Shown: one piece after another, positions 9,499-21,430 of the stretch
Layout of the letters: every line of letters begins with the position of its first letter
Numbering within the stretch: the stretch's first letter is position 1
Assembly (NCBI GenBank): GCA_963277665.1
Contig: OY728128.1
Location: 1,870,552,988 to 1,870,616,987 of the forward strand
Direction of reading: 5' to 3'
Length of the DNA stretch: 64,000 nucleotides
From: Viscum album
Taxonomy: Eukaryota; Streptophyta; Magnoliopsida; Santalales; Viscaceae
Translations under genes and position numbers: made by a program
The notes under the pieces: model-generated
Databases searched by the model: none
Told to the model about the DNA's origin: nothing
Seen by the model: the letters and a program-made list of their open reading frames with translations, nothing else

Positions 9499-10503
9499 AG
9501 GTCGACCCCCTCGAGAGAAGTAGAGAGAGCTCTCAACGAAAAACCTTTGCTCTCAGTTTGCAAAGGTCTCTCGCGAAGGCAGTGTGCTTCGCGAAAGAGG
9601 AGTTTCGCGGCGGCTATTCTAGCTCCGCGAAAGTCTTGCGCCCCGCGTTGGCTCAGTGAGCTTCGCGAAGAGGCAGGAGCTCCGCGATAGCCCAGCATTG
9701 CGAAGGCTGGAGCATCGCGAGAGTGCTTCGCGATTGATCTTCGCGAAAAGTCAGGAGCTCTGCGAGGACTTGTTTGAGCTTTGCAAAATTGGGAGTCTTG
9801 CGAAGTAGGGTACTTTGTGAAGGCCCTTTCCAAAGGTTGTTCGCCTAGTGGACAGGGGCAAAAGGGGTACTCATCAATGGATGAAATTTGGACTTCAACA
9901 GAGCATCATTTATTGAGCAATCACACAAGTGATTGTGATTCGGGAAAACGAAGACAATGGGATCTAGTGCATTCAGTCATTGCACTAAAGTAAAAGGTTG
10001 AATACAAAAGAGCATCAACTCAGGACTCTGATGCAAGCAAAGTCTCATGCTGAACAGGAGACAAAGACTTCAATGCAAATCTATTGAAGAGACCTGCACG
10101 TCTATAAACTGAGTGAGACTTCACCAACGGCAGTGAGCTAGGGGGAGTCAACGGGAGTGACCTGAGGGAAGCAGTGAGCTATCCCTGAACCATTGTAAAG
10201 GCAGTGAGCCTGGGACAGAGTGACTGTGCCTGAACAATTGTTATCTACAGCTAGTGAAGCATATTGGATTTAGGTACGGCCGACAACCTGTCGGCGTATG
10301 CACCTTGGACGTAGCCCTTAGTGGTGAACCAAGTAAAAATAGTTGTGTCATCTCTCGGCATGTGAATGTTTCATTGCTGATCATATCCACCATACAGGTT
10401 TAAGTAGTTCCTACCAACGTGGGAACAAGATCCACAACTTTAAGAAGAAAAAGTTGACACACTGATTCACCCCTCCCCTCTGAGGGTGTCCCGGGGTCCT
10501 ACA

Positions 10504-11757
10504 ATGGAAAGCGACATCACCGATGCCACCTTTGAGGCGTATATTTTTTTTAAAATAAACTTAAGTTGTTTTTAATTTTTTTTCAGAAAACATATTAAAA
10601 AACACTCATATTAGATATATTATATAATACTTCTTTTCATGTATTGATTTCAATGACCCGTATTTTCTATGTGAACGCTCCTTGGTATTTCATAAAAATC
10701 ATTAATAATATTATTTTAACACTTTTATGATTTTATAATAATTCGATAAATTAATAAATTACTATAATAAGACATTCATGATTTAATTTTTTTGCTAAAA
10801 GAAGAAATTATTAATTATATGAATTAACTCTAATTAATCTATGATAAAACATAAATTAGAATGACTAAATAAAAAATTAAAAACAACCAAAATCATTTCG
10901 ACTATAAATATTACTCTTACAAAATGGGAAAAATTAATCAGGTAATAGATTTGCAGTCATATTATCCATGGAATTCATAACTAGAGATGAATGAAATATT
11001 TTAACTCATGTCATGAATATTTAACCTAGGAAAATTGAATATTAGTATAAATTAGAAGATATAATTCTTTTCAAGGTATTTTAATTTTATGTTAATTGGA
11101 TTATATGTAAAAATATATAATTGTTTGGAAAAGTGGTTTTTCAAGTATCCAAATAAACCATCAAAGCTAAACGTCATAATAAAGTTATTATAAAAAATAT
11201 ATACTCATTCTGTATTGACATGTAATAAGTATTTATTAATTAAAATCAGATTTAATATATTAAAAAATGTATATATGAAACGTATTAATAATTAATTCAA
11301 ATAAAATGATTAATTATGGAATCATGGCCAGTAGAAGTACACTAAGATATAGAAATCGATATATTTTACTTTAAAATATATTGTTCTCAAATGTATTGTG
11401 TAATTTTTACTTTTAAAAAATTGAGTCTAATACTTCTATAGAATAACATTAAATCAAACAAATTGTTTATATAAATAAAAAACTGAAGTTTGTATAATTT
11501 TTATTATGTTGAATAAAATAGGTCCAAAATAATTTAATTTTAACAAAAATAAAAATGCTTTTCAATGAATGATTTTTGTATTTGTTAAAAAAATTTAACG
11601 TACTAAATTAAATTTGATCAATTTTAACAAATGACCATAATGAGATGTACTGTATATATATGGAAACAACTAAATTAACAATAATATAATGACTATTGAT
11701 TGGTATGAAATAAGTATGAAATCATTTACTGTTTTCTTTTAGAAAATTCTTGGAATA
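10504..11757. repeat. Left copy of an ancient direct repeat, possible LTR
   Basis: Several stretches align in order with 17300-18145 at a near-constant offset of about 6390: AATGAAATATTTTAACTCA (near 11000 and 17390), GAATATTAGTATAAATTA, CACCATCAAAG-like (near 11157 and 17550), ATATTGTTCCTCATTG-like (11390 and 17790) and ATAAGTATAAATTCATTTA-like (11725 and 18111). That arrangement suggests a decayed LTR pair. The first 400 bases cannot be aligned with confidence. No reading frame is present. Confidence 0.5.
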
Positions 11758-11782
11758 AGGCACAAAGGCCTAATATATTTTA

Positions 11783-13500
11783 TTAAAGTAGAAAATGTAT
11801 ATAGGGGAGAGGGATATTTGGAAAGGTAAGGCATCCCAACAAAATGCAAGACCTAAAAAATGTATTACATGTTAGGAAAATCAACAAAATGGGTACAATT
11901 CGGTCTCCTCCAACCCCTCTTATGAGGAGGTCTTCCACACAAATGTCTTTCATGCTTTCAGATCTTCGATCTCTACAAAGGTCTAGGTTCATCTGAAGAC
12001 GAATCCTGGTATCCATTAAACAAAACTATTAATGATCATATCTAAGATTCAGTGCCAGGACTATGTTTTTACTTCCCTCACTAGCATAATTTTCCCTACA
12101 TGAGGTTCTCAAACCTTGAAAGAACCTCCTTGGCCAAACAAGCACCACAACTGAATTCGACGTGGAAAAAAAAGCCTTATTCATGCAATTTGACTGTACT
12201 GGATTCTTGAGTGTGTCTATATCAGTTCTTCCCATTAGAGATAGTTCATCCACATCACTACAATGGGTCTCATGATTCTTAACACAACCCGAGGAAATGA
12301 CATTTCTCTCATTAGCACATCGGACTCCCTCCTATGGGTTACTCCCCTAGCCACCCCAACTGATGTTCCTCTAAAATTATATAACTATAATCTTCCTCAA
12401 CCTGTGTAGTATTAACTTTGTACTTCTCCAAATAAATAGTAGAATATTTTTTATTCCCGTGAAGTGCGAAGATAGCCGAAAGCAGACCATCGAAGCCATC
12501 CCTGGTCATATCAGAAACTAGTGCTGCCTTAATGTTTTTAAACTTCAAAACAGTTTCATCATCCATTTTATGTTTTCCTTCGAGATCCCTTGATGAAATC
12601 ATCTATTCGTGTTCACGTTTTTGATCAGCTAGTTCTTCCACAACATATTTATCAAAATATTGTGTATCCATTTATTCCTCATTAGAACCACCACGCACTG
12701 CTAATTTATTCTTCTGGGACTTATCTTGTATATCAAATTTTATATGTAGAGTCAAGTGCATAACATCATTAGAGGATGGGACTTTCAAAGAATATGTCAG
12801 TATTGAACCTCTCAACACATCAACCCGAGTTTCATGAGGTCCTGCACGACTAAAAATTAAAGCAACATCAGAATTCTCAAAGCCTTTATCGGGAATCCTA
12901 AAACTAGAAACTGATTCATTCCCCTTCTTCCATTTCAAGGAGCCAAACATAGTTTCTTGATTAGGTTCAGTTGCTATGTCTTCCGAAGATTTCTGATACG
13001 AATTAGATCGTTCAATCACACTTAAATCATCATTCTAAATACCAGTGCTGCAAATCTCCATAGGTTCTCAAATAACCATCTCCATGGAATGAGTCAAATC
13101 CTCAACCTCCTGCATACCAAAAGGATTTAAATGTTTTTGATATTTTAAGCATTGCATGTCGTCATGTCCTCTGACAGAATAGAAATAAAATATCATAGAT
13201 ATTTTTCAAGACTTATTGTTATAGATAAGCACTATATAATCTGTAAAAAATGATGAATTTTTTCATATTCAATCCAAATCTCAAAGTCATCGTCATCATA
13301 TGATAAAATCACTTTGTCGACTAAAACAGAAATCAAATCCACTCCATCCAACAAATGCGCAAAATTCTCAAATCAGGCTAACTCTGTTTCATTATCCTTT
13401 TTAATCGGGACTTTAATGGGCAGTGCAATATCACGTAAGACTCTAGGGTCCCAAAAAATCCAATTTAACCGGTTTACCTAGAACAAAAACTGTGCAGCAG
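11783..13500 (-). pseudogene. Decayed LINE-type ORF1 (DUF4283/CCHC) remnant
   Basis: Reading the minus strand from about 13500 downward, one frame with stops gives GKPVKLD, then RVLRDIALPIKVP, then a segment ending FEIWIEYEKIHHF. This matches the end of the DUF4283 domain of plant LINE ORF1 proteins (typically ...FARVLVDVDL... then VEYEKLPxFC). A broken knuckle follows near 13170 (SVRGHDDMQC), where Tyr and Phe stand at the places expected for the two leading cysteines. Open stretches continue at 12672-13019, 12339-12602, 12029-12253 and 11783-12016 with no recognised domain. No endonuclease or RT (ORF2) is seen, and no clear poly-A end. It may be a separate insertion inside the direct-repeat pair. 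Domain identity is by eye. Confidence 0.5.
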
Positions 13501-13842
13501 AATCACAGACTTACAAAATGTTAAAATTGTGATCACAATCGTGATTGAGAAGAACTATCGGCGTGAAAAAAATCGAACTGAAGACCTTCCCTTTTATCAT
13601 CAGTTCCACATAAGGAAAAGTAACAAAAAAAAAACCATGGCATAACGAAACACATTTCCAATTTTTGAAACCCCTGATATCTGAAATTCATGATTCCAGA
13701 TCATCGATTTACCAAGGTAAGGTACCACACGGAAAAATAAAATGAGCAATCACGGAATGCTTACCGACATCCATGTGTTCTGAGATGGCTACAGGATCTG
13801 ATTTCATATAAGAAACGCTACCCTTCCATCAAATACGTCCAA

Positions 13843-14037
13843 TTATGGCATACTTGAAGAGAGACAGAATGAGAGGCTTGATCGAGAATCAAGTAGCGAA
13901 CAATCCATAGCCCCACCACGTTCTAACCGCATTCCCTCCTTACTAGAAACAAATTTATGGCTGTCAAATTGCCCATTGTGAAGTCGAGCTGTATTCAGAA
14001 AAGGATCTATGGAGGAATCCATAGAGGCACAGCCCAA
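13843..14037 (-). other. Short open stretch upstream of the LINE ORF1 remnant, unrecognised
   Basis: 64 codons from a Met at 14037 on the same strand as the ORF1 remnant. The sequence (for example GRxRLERGGAMDCSLLDSRSSLSF-like) matches no family I know. It may be the original 5' part of the same element. Codon use and AT content are like the remnant next to it. Low confidence that it was coding. Confidence 0.2.
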
Positions 14038-14059
14038 ATATTGGTAAAGGATTAAATCA

Positions 14060-16900
14060 TGACAAATGAGGTCAGAAGCCCAAAAATTACATGGAATGGA
14101 TTTTCAATAATTAAATTAATATTAAATCATTACAGAAGACCATATTTAGGTTTTTTATTCTATAGTAAAATTCCAAAATACTTTTCCATCTCAAACGCAG
14201 CTAACACCCACATGATTCCCGATTTACCCTTCACCAAACTCGTGTTTTCAAAAAATATCCATCATTATCACTTATAAGTGGAACTCTCTGTCTCCAAACA
14301 AATTCTATCATTTATATAATGTGTTATTCTACATTTTATAGATTTTTCATCCTATACACACTACTCCTAAATCATATAAAATAAACTAATTATGTATTTT
14401 TTTCATATTTAGTATTCATTAAAAATATATTATAACAATGTAAATTAATACTCTTACTCACTCAGTAATCAAAGCATGTTCTTATTTCAATTTTTCTTAC
14501 ATCCTACAAGAATAATTTTATACATTTTCTTCACGAGAGTTTAATAAAATTTAAGTTATGTTAATATATAGTATAAATGTTGAAATTTTTTTCTGATTAT
14601 GGAGTGGTAATATATATGTATAGTGCATAATATAATAATTCATTGTCAATGATTCAAGATTCATAAAAACGACAATTTATAACAATTAAATATAAACTAC
14701 TATTTTAACATCCATAAATTAATCATGGAATAATTAAACTCTATCAAATACAAATATATAATCTAGATGATAAAAATGGATTTGATAAAGACATTATAAA
14801 TGGCCCGGGTTCGAAACCATTATACTGAAGAAAGAATATACTAAATGGAACATTTAACACTATATAATATGTTATTAGACATAGGTAGTGATCCCTAACC
14901 TAGTATATTCTAAGACATGGGTAGTCATAGGCAATTAACTTTGTTATTAATTGACATTATGTTGATATAAATTTAATATATGATATGATTGTCTTAGTAT
15001 AGGGATGTGATATCTATTATGATTTCCTATTTATATACATCTATAAATTTAATAATTTATGATTCCATGGATCATTATGATTTTTTGATAAATTATTTTT
15101 TACATTCCATTGAATATATAACATTTTTATAATCAACCATTATGGATTCTATGACATTATATATAATTATGACATCTTTCAACATGATCACTTCACAGGA
15201 TATCATGATCTGATTCCACTAATTATTCCATCTAATATATGTTGAAGTTCCAATCATATTTATAATCTATTAATAAGTTCTTACTTTCCAATTGATTTTT
15301 CTTTATAGAAAACATTTTATGCTCACAACATTCTTCTACTTCCCAATTCTCCCAAAATAATGTATCAAAATATAATATGTTTAGATTGGTATCATGTTTG
15401 TGGAGGTTTTATAGAAGAAATTTATGTTGTGTTTTAAAATAAGATGGTCAAATAATATCTTATGATACTAAACTATTAGGTTAGGGATTCTGTTTCATTT
15501 TTCTAATGTAATGTTTAATTATTATAAATTATTTAAGATATGTATATTTATTTCTTGGGTAATTGTAGTTATTATCAGAGCATATTTTATTTTTTTTAAT
15601 TTATAACCCAAAATTAGAGAGTGTGGGTCTGCGTCACTTTAGTTTTCCTTGGAGAGTGATTAAATGATTTTTGGTTATTGGGTTAATGAAAATAAAATAT
15701 AAAAAATCCTAAAATAATGTTTTAAGAAAGGTTTTTATAAGTTAAGACATGTTATTATTTATTTCAATATTCCTAGTATGATATAATCTTACATGATCCT
15801 TTCTCACACTAACCATTTTTTTAGTCAACAAATGCTATACTGAAAAATGAAGTAAGAAAAAAAATGCAATGTGTAGTGTAATCAAATACCCATTGGAAAA
15901 CCATATGGGATAATAGATGGTGTATAAACTTTTATTTCTCTTATTACCCCGCTATCCCAAGTTATGAATAATATATTAAACCATATCGAATACTCATATC
16001 CACCTTATAATGAAAAACATGTGATTGATACATTCATTAAAAAACAACATTCCTTCCACAGATCTCTTAAAAAAATAGTTGAAGAACAATGTATTAATAT
16101 ATTAGAAAGGGTATTTCTATTCTATAAAATTCTAAAAATGGAATTGATATTTTTTTTATTTAACATTTTTAATGTAAAATAGATCATTGTAAGATACCTA
16201 TAAATAATATGATGAATGTTGATGGAATTGACCCCATGCAATGGGGGGACTTTAAGTATTTTTTTTGACAAATACATTCCTAGTAAGTAATGAAATAAGA
16301 TAGAGAGGGAATTACATGGACATAAAAAATGTTGTTAGAATATATTTGGCCATATGAGGCATAAAAAAATGGTATTAAAGTTATATCTTCAAAATTAACA
16401 TTGATTCCAAAATAAAAATTATTTATTTTTTTTAGTTTCTTAAAACCAAGTCCAAAAAAAGCATTAGAAACTATAGTAATTGATATATATGAAGAGTTTT
16501 TTTTTAAATTTTACTAATAGTGTAAATGGAAACAATAGATAGTAAATGGAATTATTTTTTCGAGATAAGAAGATTAAAATAGTGCATAATTGATGTTAAA
16601 ATGATAAATGTCATATTGGAATGAAGGATTAATTATTTACCCATATAAAATTTTAGATGAAACACACACTAAATTATCTCAATGGAACATGATTTTTATT
16701 TAAGTATTATAAAGGTGGTTAGTAAGAAAAAAACATTAATATGGGCATGAAGAGGTCAGTGAACAAAGTGGAGGAAAAGAAAGTTCCATCTAATTAACCA
16801 TTAACAATGTAGTGGTTGCACTATATGTAATTTAAACTTTATGACATCCAATGAAGGAAATAGTGGAATCTATATCAATAAAAAATGAAATCTGGAGGAT
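14060..16900. other. AT-rich stretch without recognisable genes
   Basis: About 2.8 kb with no reading frame above about 70 codons, and none resembling a known family. A single tRNA B-box-like sequence GGGTTCGAAACC is at 14807-14818. The rest looks like strongly decayed transposon sequence. Confidence 0.6.
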
Positions 16901-17299
16901 TTTATTCAAACACAACAATTGAGTTGTGTCTTGAAAAATGTTTTTGTGATGGTCACACTTATTATAGAACTGGAAATTCATTGATTGTTTTTTGGCCTAT
17001 GTACTCCATCATATCCTGATACAACTTATATAAGATAGGATACATCAATACTAGATTTAATACACAATGTTTTAAAGAATGAATCGAGATTATATAAATC
17101 CTCTCAAATTAATATGTAGTTTTTCATCACTTTATAGAATACAATGTTATATTTGATAATGAATAGATCTCTCAATATTTCATTATTTTATTAAAAGAAA
17201 CAAATTTAAAATTATATACAATCACAATATGTAAACCACAATAAAATAAGTAATTAATAAGAAATAATTCATTATTATTTCCTTCATTATTGATAATGA

Positions 17300-18160
17300 T
17301 AATAATGATTATTCTCTAAATATGGAACACTATTAACTATTCAACACACTTCTAATCATATTTTATATGAAATTAATGATAAAAACTAAATGAAATATTT
17401 TAACTCAAGTTTTTAACATATGAAATATAAAAAGTGAATATTAGTATAAATCAACAAATATAAAGAGTGTATGGTAATAATAATGCTTAGTTATTATGGA
17501 TATATTTATGGACATATATATCCAGTGGGAAAGAAAAAAATTTAGATCTGGAATACACCATCAAAGATAATAGTCATATTCTAATCACTCTAAAACAAAA
17601 TTATTAGTTAAGTTTTTAAAAGTAATACATATATATAAACTAAAATATATATTATACATTATAAAAATATTATTTGTATATGTATAAAAAATTAATTATA
17701 GTTATTAATGTAAAATAAATTATTGCAAATGAATGTATAATCACATGGAGAAAAAATTACAGTTTTCATTCAGATCATATTGTTCCTCATTGTATTATTT
17801 ACATTTTCTCATAAAAAAATTAATCTATACCTTTTAAAGTAGGGTTTTAATTAATTAATTTACAAATACATATATGTATAAAAATATTAATTTCCATTTA
17901 GATAGCAATTATGAGATAGAGGAAAATACTGATGACACCATTGATTATTAAAAAGAGATAATTTTTCTGTAATTGTTTTTTCTTTATATTATATATTTTT
18001 TTAATAATAATTTAAATTCATCTCATTTATTTAATGGTTTTAAGGAAATTAATTATTTATATCTAAATAAAATTAATTATAATTACTCTAATTGTTATTT
18101 TCTTTTCTAAAATAAGTATAAATTCATTTATTGTCTAAATTATTATGCTATTTACAACTA
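17300..18160. repeat. Right copy of the ancient direct repeat, possible LTR
   Basis: Partner of the repeat at 10504-11757 (offset about 6390; matching blocks are given there). It ends just before the TG that opens the next LTR at 18181. If it is an LTR, the element spanned roughly 7.6 kb, and its left end was disrupted by the Sirevirus-like insertion that ends at 10503. Confidence 0.5.
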
Positions 18161-18180
18161 TTTTTCAAATATATTATTAA

Positions 18181-21100
18181 TGTTCTTATTGATCCATGTA
18201 GTAACATAATGAGGTGATGAATTATATTGATTAAATTTTACTAAATTATCAAATTATCAATTAATTAATCTCTATTTATTTTAACAAATACCCATGTTAG
18301 GGTTAATTAATCTACTTATTAAATAATAGTAAACCATAATACTTGAATTTCAATAAATAAGAATGGGAATAACATATAGTATATTTAAAAAGATTGATCC
18401 TGATGTGGGTATCTATTCTATGAAATATTTCAGTCAAGCTAGAGAAATATATATCTATTATAATAATGAAGTGGATATTAGTGGGAAATGTATCATCTAT
18501 AACATCAAGGGTAATCACAAGAAGAATATATAGTCTCCTGTATATTTTACAATATCAATATTATTTCAATATACTTTCTCTCATAATATTTCAATGGACA
18601 CTCCCAAATAACTAATGAGAAAGATCCCCAATAATCTCCATTAGGTCACTGCATTAACTGGTTAGATCTATAAACTCAAATAGAGACCCTAAAAACTAAT
18701 ATTTTATTTTTTCTTCTAGTGTTCTTTTTTGTCTCTTTATATCAATTTCACTTTATTATTCATATTTATTCTCTTCTTCCTTTCATGAAAATATTTTATG
18801 TAGTAGTAAATCCTCATAGGCTACCATTCTCTTTTAATTATTCATCTTCATCATCTAAGCCCATCATTTTCTCTCTCTAAATGTCATCAAATCCTCACTT
18901 TATTTAATACTTATGATCTTCATTATAATTAACTATTTGTTTCATCACTTATTATATCCACTATCTTCATCATCATAATAATAATAATTATTATTATCTC
19001 AAAATAATTTGAATAAAATTTCCATATTTTTAAAATAGAAACTCTAGGATATTCAGCATTAGGATCTCCTAAATATTCTCTTTTAATCTCCCAAAAAAAT
19101 TATGTGGCCCAATCCTCCTGATCTAGAAATACTCTTATTCTTATATCAACTTATCTATATTGATATTACATAAAATAATCATCTTCTCATTTTAAAAAAT
19201 AAAATATTTTCATAGGAACATGTCCATGTTGGATCATCATTATATAATTTCAATTTTTTGATATATGAAATCTAGAATAATAGAGTAGTGGTCTTCTTAA
19301 TTTCATCTCATTCATTAAACATTGTGAATCAGTTTGAATCATAGCCCAATCAATGAGAATATAACATTTAATCTATAAAGAGTAGTTCAATATATTCAAA
19401 TTTAATTATCTATTATTTTTTAAACTGAAATAAATTACGTAAAATATATATTATCCCATATATCACGTCAATGAGGTAAATGTTATCTTCCACATACTCA
19501 ATATAATCTTCTATATTTCGTGAGAGCCTTAACTATTATCAACATAAAGTTTTATTTTCCATTTAATATCACATATAACAACTAAAATATATTACATATC
19601 AAAATAGGTTTGATATTTTACAATTTTCTCTCCATAATATCTTTTTTTCATATTTAAAATGTTATACATCACATAATATATATTACATGTCTCTCAGAAA
19701 GTATTATCTATGCTCCAGATTATCCTATGTATCATAGTGTAATTTTTTTCTAACTTTTAGCATACACTTCACCACTTTTCTTATGAATGCTTAGAAATAT
19801 CTTAATTTCTATTTGTGATATGTTACATGTGAATAAAATATGCTACATGTTAGAATGAATTTTTTACTTTGTCTAATTTTAGAATGAACCTCAATAAATG
19901 AATTCCATATGAACTGGGATTGGTAAAATAATAGTGGATAAACACTACATACCATCTGAGAGATGTTTTGTATCACAATGTGCAACCAATAATTCCAAAA
20001 ATATTTTTTTAAAAAATAACATATTATAATTTCTTAAAATTATATTCTAAGGTATATTCATTAGGCCCTTTTAATTTTTTTGGGTTCATCATATAATTAT
20101 AGAACATCATAAACTAAGCTCAAAACTTGTCTCAATTTTTTCTGAAAATCTCCAATCACTATACTATATCTCAAAAAATATATAAGGGAAACTGGGTATA
20201 TATTAAATCTTTTTGAAACTATTAATCGAAATTACCATTGATTCATGAAGCACATATAAATCTCATATATGTGTTTCCATATAGCTCCAAAAAACATTGA
20301 TAATTTTCATCCTAAAACAAAGCATTATCCAACCATCATGCAAGAGATACTCCACATTTACTACAACAATATTCAAGCCCCATAATTCATAGAATTATTC
20401 TTAATATCAACAATTAATTTCTAACATATTCATCTCCCTAACATCAACAAGAACCAATAGTACAATTTTAACTCTTCATCTAGAAACATATTTCATTGAT
20501 TCTTATAAAATCCATCTCAACTATAATTCGATGTATAATTTCATAAACCATTAATAATTCTTGTTCGAATTTTTTTTCTTGTAATTCCATCAACCCTAAA
20601 TTTCTTCAAAATATACATAGAATGCATAATATATAATGCTTCAATCACAAATCTTTTTTCAGTTTTCATTATCCCATTTAAAGATAAACACAATAATAAT
20701 AAACATATTATATGTTTCTTCTTTGAATATTGTTATTTATGAAAACTATATAGCACTCTAACATGCTAATTTGCAATGATAATGTCACAATATTCATCAT
20801 TATTATCAAAAAATGAAAATATGTTCATCAACAAATCCAATAGTGAGTAGCACATAAAATAATCACATGAAATAAATGATTTATAAAACACATTCAACCT
20901 ATTAAATCAACTGTATTTTAATTCTCAAAAAACATCAACATATATTTAATTTAATTCTATTTGAAGTATTTATAAAAAGAAAAAACTTTTCAGCATAATA
21001 AACTCAGTTTATTCAATCATATTATTTAGATTTTTGTCGATACCAATTTTAATTGTAAATACAACATCATTCACATACTATTAATTTTAAATTGAATGTT

Positions 21101-21430
21101 GGAAAATTATGTCAATGTCCAACTCAATTAATAATTAAATAATGATTAAAATTAAATTTAATATTCTTAGTAACATTTAATTCAATTGAGGTAAGGATAA
21201 CATAAAAATTTATTAGTTAATGAACCATTAGTAAATTATTTCCAAGTATATGTTTTCAAAATCAGGGTAGAAAATTTGATTTATTAACCATGTTAACAAC
21301 ATCATCAATAAAATACCAAAACATGTGATAGTAACTAAAATTTAGAATTTGAAGGGTTGTTTAAATATATTTTCATAAAATTAATTATCTAATGTTGACT
21401 AAAAAATATTTCCAAAAAATAGGTTTTATA
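18181..21430 (-). repeat. Left LTR (3' LTR) of an ancient copia-like element
   Basis: It begins TGTTCTTATTGATCCATGTAGT and aligns with TGTAATACCCAGTGATTTATGTAGT at 24045. Further blocks match in order: CTCCCAAATAACTAATGA (18601) with CTCCCAAGTAACTAATGA (about 24450); CATAAAATAATCATCTTCTCATTTT (19160) with a similar block near 25030; and TTTCATCTCATTCATT (19300) with TTCATCTCATTCATTC (about 25153). The right end is placed at the C-rich tract TTTCTCCCCCTTCTGG (21435-21450), read as the polypurine tract of a minus-strand element. The two LTRs are strongly diverged. The 3.2-kb length is an estimate. Confidence 0.5.

Larger units (their letters stand above)
1..10503 (+). mobile_element. Non-autonomous Sirevirus-like (Ty1/copia) LTR retrotransposon, gag-only, left end cut by window
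   Basis: Two direct LTR copies are seen, 1-1413 and 9091-10503, with an exact offset of 9090. The internal region (1414-4523) has a primer-binding site for initiator tRNA-Met, a gag-like reading frame and a polypurine tract, but no protease, integrase or RT, so the element would have to borrow enzymes. The LTR begins TGTTGGAACC and ends CCTACA. Sireviruses are known for repeated AAGGGGGAG polypurine tracts, an iMet primer site and coiled-coil Gag C-termini, and all three are visible here. The LTRs differ by about 5% in the most variable 240 bases and by less elsewhere, so this is one of the youngest insertions in the window. The 5' target duplication lies outside the window. A Sirevirus parent is inference from the non-coding features; there is no pol to confirm it. 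Confidence 0.75.
4524..10503 (+). repeat. 3' LTR of the Sirevirus-like element, interrupted by a solo LTR
   Basis: It begins TGTTGG after the polypurine tract and ends CCTACA at 10503, giving TG...CA termini. Removing the insertion at 4934-8528 and one target-site copy leaves about 2.38 kb. The segment 9091-10503 matches the 5' LTR; 4524-4928 and 8534-9090 have no partner because the 5' LTR is cut by the window edge. Its TATA box is at 9490-9498 and its 113-bp repeats start at 9108, 9221 and 9334. Confidence 0.85.
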
